Notes under the pieces: generated by a model | Database searches by the model: none | Told to the model about the DNA's origin: nothing | What the model saw: the letters and a program-made list of their open reading frames with translations, nothing else | Made by a program: the position numbers and the translations under genes | Source of the DNA: Streptomyces sp. NBC_01275 | GTDB taxonomy: Bacteria > Actinomycetota > Actinomycetes > Streptomycetales > Streptomycetaceae | Direction of reading: 5' to 3' | DNA length: 64,000 nucleotides | Assembly (NCBI RefSeq): GCF_026340655.1 | Contig: NZ_JAPEOZ010000001.1 | Coordinates: 6,262,001 to 6,326,000, forward strand | Shown: positions 60,096 to 64,000 of the stretch, in pieces | Layout of the letters: every line of letters starts with the position of its first letter | Numbering within the stretch: position 1 is the stretch's first letter

Positions 60096-61856
60096 TTACT
60101 TCATGGCGTACAGCTTGGTGAGCGCGATGCAGGTGTTGCCGGCGTCGTACACGATGTTGCCGACCTTGGATCCGTACATCCAGTTGCGGATCGAGTGGTA
60201 GTCGGGCACGCAGGCCGCGAGCTCCATGATCTGGCGGTCGATGGCGCCCCAGGCCTTGTTGGCGGCCGACGCGTCGGCGACGAGGGACGCGGCGTCGATG
60301 GCCTTGTTGACGCTCGTGTCGTTCAGCTGCGACCAGTTGGTGCCGCCGTCCGCGACCGCCTTGCCGGACCAGCAGGGGTAGAAGACGGAGTAGCCGCCCG
60401 GCCAGTCCGGGCTCCAGCCGGCGGCGAACAGGTCGAACTCGTTGTCGAGCTTGCTGATCTGGGTGTAGAAGGTCGACTTGTCGACCTGCTTGTTGACGAC
60501 CGTGAAGCCCGCCGCCTCCAGGGCCTGCTTGATGGCGACGGCCTGCTTCACCGCGTTGTCGGACTGCTGGTAGGCGATGACCAGCTTCTGGCCCACCTTG
60601 CCGGCTTCCTTCAGCAGGGCCTTGGCCTTGGCCGGGTCGCCACCGGGCTTCTTGTCCACGCCGTACAGGTCGAACTTCTCGTAACCGGGGGTCACCGGGC
60701 TGAGGATCGTGGTGGCCAGCTCGCTGGTGGAGGCGCCGCCGCGGATGGTCTGCAGCTGCTGGTGCGGCCACGCCCAGTTGATCGCCTGACGGATCTTGAC
60801 GTCCGTGATGCGCTTGGTGTTGATCGGCCAGTAGTAGGTGACCGTGTCGATCGCGGTGAGGACGCGCTTCTTCAGCGTGGCGTTGGTCAGGACCTGGGCG
60901 ATGCGCTCAGGGGCGATCTCGTTGAAGATCGACATCGTGTACTGGTCGTTGCCCTTGTCCGCGATGTAGCGGTCGGTCGACGCCAGCAGCTCGAAGCCGT
61001 ACTGGAAGAGGAACTTGTCCGGGTAGGCGTTGCGGATCGGGTCCGTCTTGGCGTCCCAGTGCTCGTTGCGCACGTAGGTCATCGACTTGCCGATGCTGCG
61101 GCTGTCGATGCGGTACGGGCCGCAGGAGAAGGGCTGCTTGTCGTACTTCTCCTTGGTGTCCTTGGCCTTGGGCACCAGGGCGTAACCGCGCATCGCGAGC
61201 GTGAAGTTGAAGTCGCCGCGGGCCTCGCTGAGGCGGAAGGTGACGGTCTTGCCGGAGACCTCGATGGAGTCGAGGTGCTTGCCGCCGTAGGGGCCCTTGT
61301 AGTCCTTCGCGCCCTCGAGCCAGTTCTGGACGTAGCGGGGGCCCTCGGTGATGAACGTGGCGTAGATGCGCTCGAAGGTGTGGCGGACGTCGTCGCCGGT
61401 GACCTCGGAGCCGTCCTCCCACTTCAGGCCGTCCTTCAGGGTGAAGGACCAGGTCTTGCCGCCGTCCTTCATGGTTCCGGCGTCGGTGGCGAGGTCGCCG
61501 ACCAGCGTGGCGCCGCCCTTGTCGTCGATCTTGTAGCCGGTCAGACCGCGCAGGATCGGGACGGTGATGGCGCCGGTGGTCGAGGAGTAGATCTGCGCCG
61601 GGTCCAGGTGGTCCATGTCGAACTGGTCGAGAGAGTAGATCGTCCCGCCCTTGACCGCGCCCGTGACCTCCGGAGCCGGACCCGTGGAGTCGGCCTTGGT
61701 GCCGACCGGGATCTCGGTCTTCTTGGTGCCGGTGACCTTGGGGGCCTTGGCGTTGCCGGAGCCGCCCTCGCTGCCGCTGCTGCAGGCGGACAGCACCGTG
61801 GTGGAGGCTGCGACCACACCGGTGGCGATCATGAAGTTTCTGCGGGAAAAGGACAT
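60096..61856 (-). CDS. Peptide-binding lipoprotein with Tat-type signal (second operon)
   Basis: The 586-residue protein begins MSFSRRNFMIATGVVAASTTVLSAC, combining a twin-arginine motif (SRRNFM) and a lipobox (LSAC), so it is probably a Tat-exported lipoprotein. BldKB lacks the RR pair. The SBP_bac_5 domain has PILRGLTGYK, WSFTLKDGLKWEDGSEVTGDDVRHTFER, FSCGPYRI, IRQAINWAWP and WSPDWPGGYSVFYPCWSG. ATG 61856 has AGGCT upstream. Confidence 0.9.
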   Translation of the reverse strand: MSFSRRNFMIATGVVAASTTVLSACSSGSEGGSGNAKAPKVTGTKKTEIPVGTKADSTGPAPEVTGAVKGGTIYSLDQFDMDHLDPAQIYSSTTGAITVPILRGLTGYKIDDKGGATLVGDLATDAGTMKDGGKTWSFTLKDGLKWEDGSEVTGDDVRHTFERIYATFITEGPRYVQNWLEGAKDYKGPYGGKHLDSIEVSGKTVTFRLSEARGDFNFTLAMRGYALVPKAKDTKEKYDKQPFSCGPYRIDSRSIGKSMTYVRNEHWDAKTDPIRNAYPDKFLFQYGFELLASTDRYIADKGNDQYTMSIFNEIAPERIAQVLTNATLKKRVLTAIDTVTYYWPINTKRITDVKIRQAINWAWPHQQLQTIRGGASTSELATTILSPVTPGYEKFDLYGVDKKPGGDPAKAKALLKEAGKVGQKLVIAYQQSDNAVKQAVAIKQALEAAGFTVVNKQVDKSTFYTQISKLDNEFDLFAAGWSPDWPGGYSVFYPCWSGKAVADGGTNWSQLNDTSVNKAIDAASLVADASAANKAWGAIDRQIMELAACVPDYHSIRNWMYGSKVGNIVYDAGNTCIALTKLYAMK

Positions 61857-61937
61857 GGAGAGCCTGCCTAGTAGGTCAATCGGGACGGTCGGGACCAGCC
61901 GGACGTCGTTGAACCGGGCCGGTGGTGGAGCTGGGTG

Positions 61938-62966
61938 TTACCGCTTGGACTTCGGGTCGAGAGCGTCGCGCACCGAGTCGCCGAGCAGGTTGAAAGCGAG
62001 GACGAAGATCACCATCGACAGGCCCGGGAAGAGCATGAACGTGATGTCCTCGGTGTAGAACTGGGCGCCCCGCTGGATCATGACGCCCCAGTCCGGGGTC
62101 GGGTCGATGATGCCGACGCCGAGGAAGGCGAGACCCGCCTCCGCGGTCACGTAGGCCGGGAGCATCAGCGTGGACTGGATGATGATCGGCGTCCACAGGT
62201 TCGGCAGCAGCTCCTTGAAAACGATGCGCCGCGGTGACGCGCCCGTGATCTTGGCGGCCTCGACGAACTCCCGCTCGCGCAGGCCGAGTACCTGGCCGCG
62301 CAGCAGACGGGCGATGGAGGCCCAGCCGAAGGCGGAGAGGACGAGGATCAGACAGGTGGCCCGCAGCGAGGTCGGGACGTCCTCGTCGGCGGCGACGAAC
62401 AGCCCGTAGACCACCGGCATGAAGGCGATGAAGAACAGCGTGGACGGGAACGACAGCAGGATGTCGATGATCCGGCCGACGAGGTAGTCGGTCCTGCCGC
62501 CCAGGTAGCCGGCCGTGATGCCGACGATGACGCCGAGGACCGTGGTCAGCAGGGTGGCGGCGACGGCGATGCCCAGCGAGGTCCGGATGCCGTAGAGCAG
62601 GAACGTGAAGACGTCCCGGCCGAGCTGGGGCTCGATGCCGAACCAGAACTCGGAGCTCATCCCGCCGTTCGGGCCGGAGGGGTAGGAGAAGGCGTTGAGG
62701 AGCTCCGGCCGCTGGCTCGCGTACGTGGTGTACGGGTCCTTGCCGTAGAGCTTGGCTATCAGCGGAGCGGCGAGCGCGATCACGAAGAAGAAGATCACGA
62801 TAAAGGCGGATATGACGCCCGCGCGGTCACGCTTGAAGCGCTTCCATGCCAGTCGCCCGGGAGACCGGCTCTCGTTGGCCTTCGGAGCGTCGGAAGTGGT
62901 CGACTTCTCGACGCTCTCGTCGGTCACCTCGAGCGGGGCAGCCGCTGATGGAGTTGGGGGGGTCAT
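61938..62966 (-). CDS. Peptide ABC transporter permease, DppC-type (second operon)
   Basis: The 342-residue permease parallels bldKA, including a long cytosolic N terminus with [23 protein letters not shown], the segment [17 protein letters not shown] and [15 protein letters not shown]. The EAA loop is [25 protein letters not shown], then [21 protein letters not shown] 62966 follows AGGAG by 4 nt. It opens the operon order permease-binding protein-permease-ATPase-ATPase, the same as bldKA-E. Confidence 0.9.
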   Translation of the reverse strand: MTPPTPSAAAPLEVTDESVEKSTTSDAPKANESRSPGRLAWKRFKRDRAGVISAFIVIFFFVIALAAPLIAKLYGKDPYTTYASQRPELLNAFSYPSGPNGGMSSEFWFGIEPQLGRDVFTFLLYGIRTSLGIAVAATLLTTVLGVIVGITAGYLGGRTDYLVGRIIDILLSFPSTLFFIAFMPVVYGLFVAADEDVPTSLRATCLILVLSAFGWASIARLLRGQVLGLREREFVEAAKITGASPRRIVFKELLPNLWTPIIIQSTLMLPAYVTAEAGLAFLGVGIIDPTPDWGVMIQRGAQFYTEDITFMLFPGLSMVIFVLAFNLLGDSVRDALDPKSKR

Positions 62967-63521
62967 GGTGCTCCTGGCCCACGGGAGGGACTGATGACTC
63001 CGCAGGGCACTCCCCTACGGGCTACGCGGGACTTTTTCAACCTAATTCGTTCAAGGTCAATAAATTCTGGTCCGCCTTGGTCTTCTCTTTACCTTCTTTG
63101 CTCTGTCTTGACTGTTCCGTAGCTACGCGTGTAGCGCGCCGTAATCGTTCCGTGTCTGAATTCGGACCAACTGCGCGAAACGGGCAACGAGTTCGATATC
63201 CGGACGCCTCAGTGTCGGAATGCGTACATCCTGTGGTCACAATCCAACGGTTCGGCATCGGATGCCGGTGATCCGTTGCGCACTACACCGATGATCCATT
63301 GTGACGTGCGAAGAAGATCCTTTTCGACCCCCCAGCAGGAAGTTGCAACCGGCGTCCGGCACTCTTCCACGATCCCTCGAACAGCCCTCTGTCGGCCCCC
63401 GGGTGGGCGCGGCCCGAGTGCGTTATACGGCTTTGGAGTTGATATTGACCGTTAATGGATCAGTGTTTCGGCGCTGACGGCACAGCGCTCAGGTAAAGGC
63501 GCGGTCAATGAGGAGGCATCC
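62967..63521. promoter_or_regulatory. Divergent intergenic region between two peptide-transport loci
   Basis: The 555 bp must hold promoters for the minus-strand operon and for the lipoprotein gene at 63522. The stretch 63029-63120 (TTTTTCAACCTAATTCGTTC and after) is the most AT-rich part of the window. TTGATATTGACCGTTAATGG at 63439-63458 is another AT-rich site. I cannot fix a -35/-10 pair with confidence and see no ORF. Confidence 0.45.
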
Positions 63522-64000
63522 ATGCGTGGAGCCACGCACGCCAAGTGGGCCGCGGCCGCGGCCGCGGTAGCGCTCGCGGCGACGGCCTGCGGGGGCGGCG
63601 ACAGCGGCGGCGGTGACACGAGCGCGGTGCTCAGCTCCTCCTGGGGTGACCCGCAGAACCCACTGGAACCGGCCAACACCAACGAGGTGCAGGGCGGCAA
63701 GGTCCTCGACATGCTCTTCCGCAGCCTGAAGCGCTACGACCCGGAGAGCGGCAAGGCCGAGGACATGCTGGCCGAGAAGATCGACACCACCGACTCGCAG
63801 AACTTCACCATCACCGTCAAGGACGGCTGGACGTTCAGCAATGGCGAGAAAGTGACGGCGAAATCCTTCGTCGACGCCTGGAACTACGGCGCGAGCCTGA
63901 AGAACAACCAGAAGAACGCGTACTTCTTCAGCTACATCGACGGCTACGACGAGACGCACCCCGAGGACGGCAGCGCACAGAGCGCCGACACCCTCTCCGG
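63522..64000 (+). CDS. Peptide-binding lipoprotein, N-terminal part (runs off the window)
   Basis: ATG 63522 has AGGAGG 6 nt upstream. The first 159 residues show a signal peptide with lipobox ATACG (Cys ~23) and an SBP_bac_5 start: LSSSWGDPQNPLEPANTNEVQGGKVLDMLFRSLKRYD, FTITVKDGWTFSNGEKVTAKSFVDAWNYG. Its pattern (PANTNEVQG, NGEKVTAKSFVDAWNYG) is nearer OppA-type proteins than the other binding proteins here. Probably the first gene of a third peptide transporter. Confidence 0.88.
   Translation, partial: MRGATHAKWAAAAAAVALAATACGGGDSGGGDTSAVLSSSWGDPQNPLEPANTNEVQGGKVLDMLFRSLKRYDPESGKAEDMLAEKIDTTDSQNFTITVKDGWTFSNGEKVTAKSFVDAWNYGASLKNNQKNAYFFSYIDGYDETHPEDGSAQSADTLS

Overview
The window is very GC-rich actinobacterial chromosome, almost certainly Streptomyces. 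It carries a class I fumarase, a WhiB-like regulator, GlpX, exonuclease VII, IspH, polyphosphate glucokinase and YchF in an order I remember from the S. coelicolor SCO504x-506x core. It also carries a five-gene oligopeptide transporter behind typA that matches bldK (SCO5112-5116 by memory). SARP/AfsR-type regulators, GTG and TTG starts, and many leaderless genes with a TANNNT box 6-7 nt before the start codon fit the same assignment. No rRNA, tRNA or CRISPR array was recognised.

Layout. 1-11.5 kb is housekeeping: the end of a cell-surface-type protein, fumarase, DUF1707 protein, WblI-like regulator, glpX, DUF4245 protein, nitroreductase, xseB/xseA, ispH, ppgK, a DUF6542 membrane protein and ychF. 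11.45-17.30 kb is a 5.8-kb insertion bounded by a perfect 26-bp duplication of the ychF 3' end. It carries a 1183-residue STAND NTPase with a nuclease-like N terminus and a small CPCC/HEAT/DUF6000 operon, and has no visible integrase. 17.3-19.6 kb has further accessory genes (an ATPase-DUF234 protein behind a palindromic operator-like region, and a Uma2 endonuclease).

19.7-30.6 kb holds a septum-formation-domain protein, a GntR regulator, a SPOR-like small protein, a NUDIX hydrolase, a stand-alone HATPase beside a PAS-GAF-PP2C-HATPase phosphatase, a TPM-family protein lacking its TPM domain, a GH18-like protein, a kinase-fold protein and a small membrane protein. 30.9-34.6 kb is a second-type succinate dehydrogenase operon (membrane subunit, sdhA, sdhB). 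35.2-46.5 kb has a peptide-binding lipoprotein, typA and the bldK-like operon. A 40-codon small ORF with a strong ribosome binding site sits in the bldK leader.

46.5-52.4 kb contains a methyltransferase, a DinB protein, a ThiF/E1-like enzyme, and an AraC-VOC-UvrA-like operon that looks like drug resistance. 52.4-56.7 kb has an AfsR-type and a small SARP regulator facing each other. 56.8-63 kb is a second peptide ABC operon on the minus strand in the same gene order as bldK, and the window ends in a third peptide-binding lipoprotein next to it. Both complete transporter operons have a perfect hairpin directly after the binding-protein gene.

The two most notable accessory signals are the ychF-targeted STAND island and the small ORF upstream of the bldK operon. 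Family names come from reading the sequence and memory; no database search was run.
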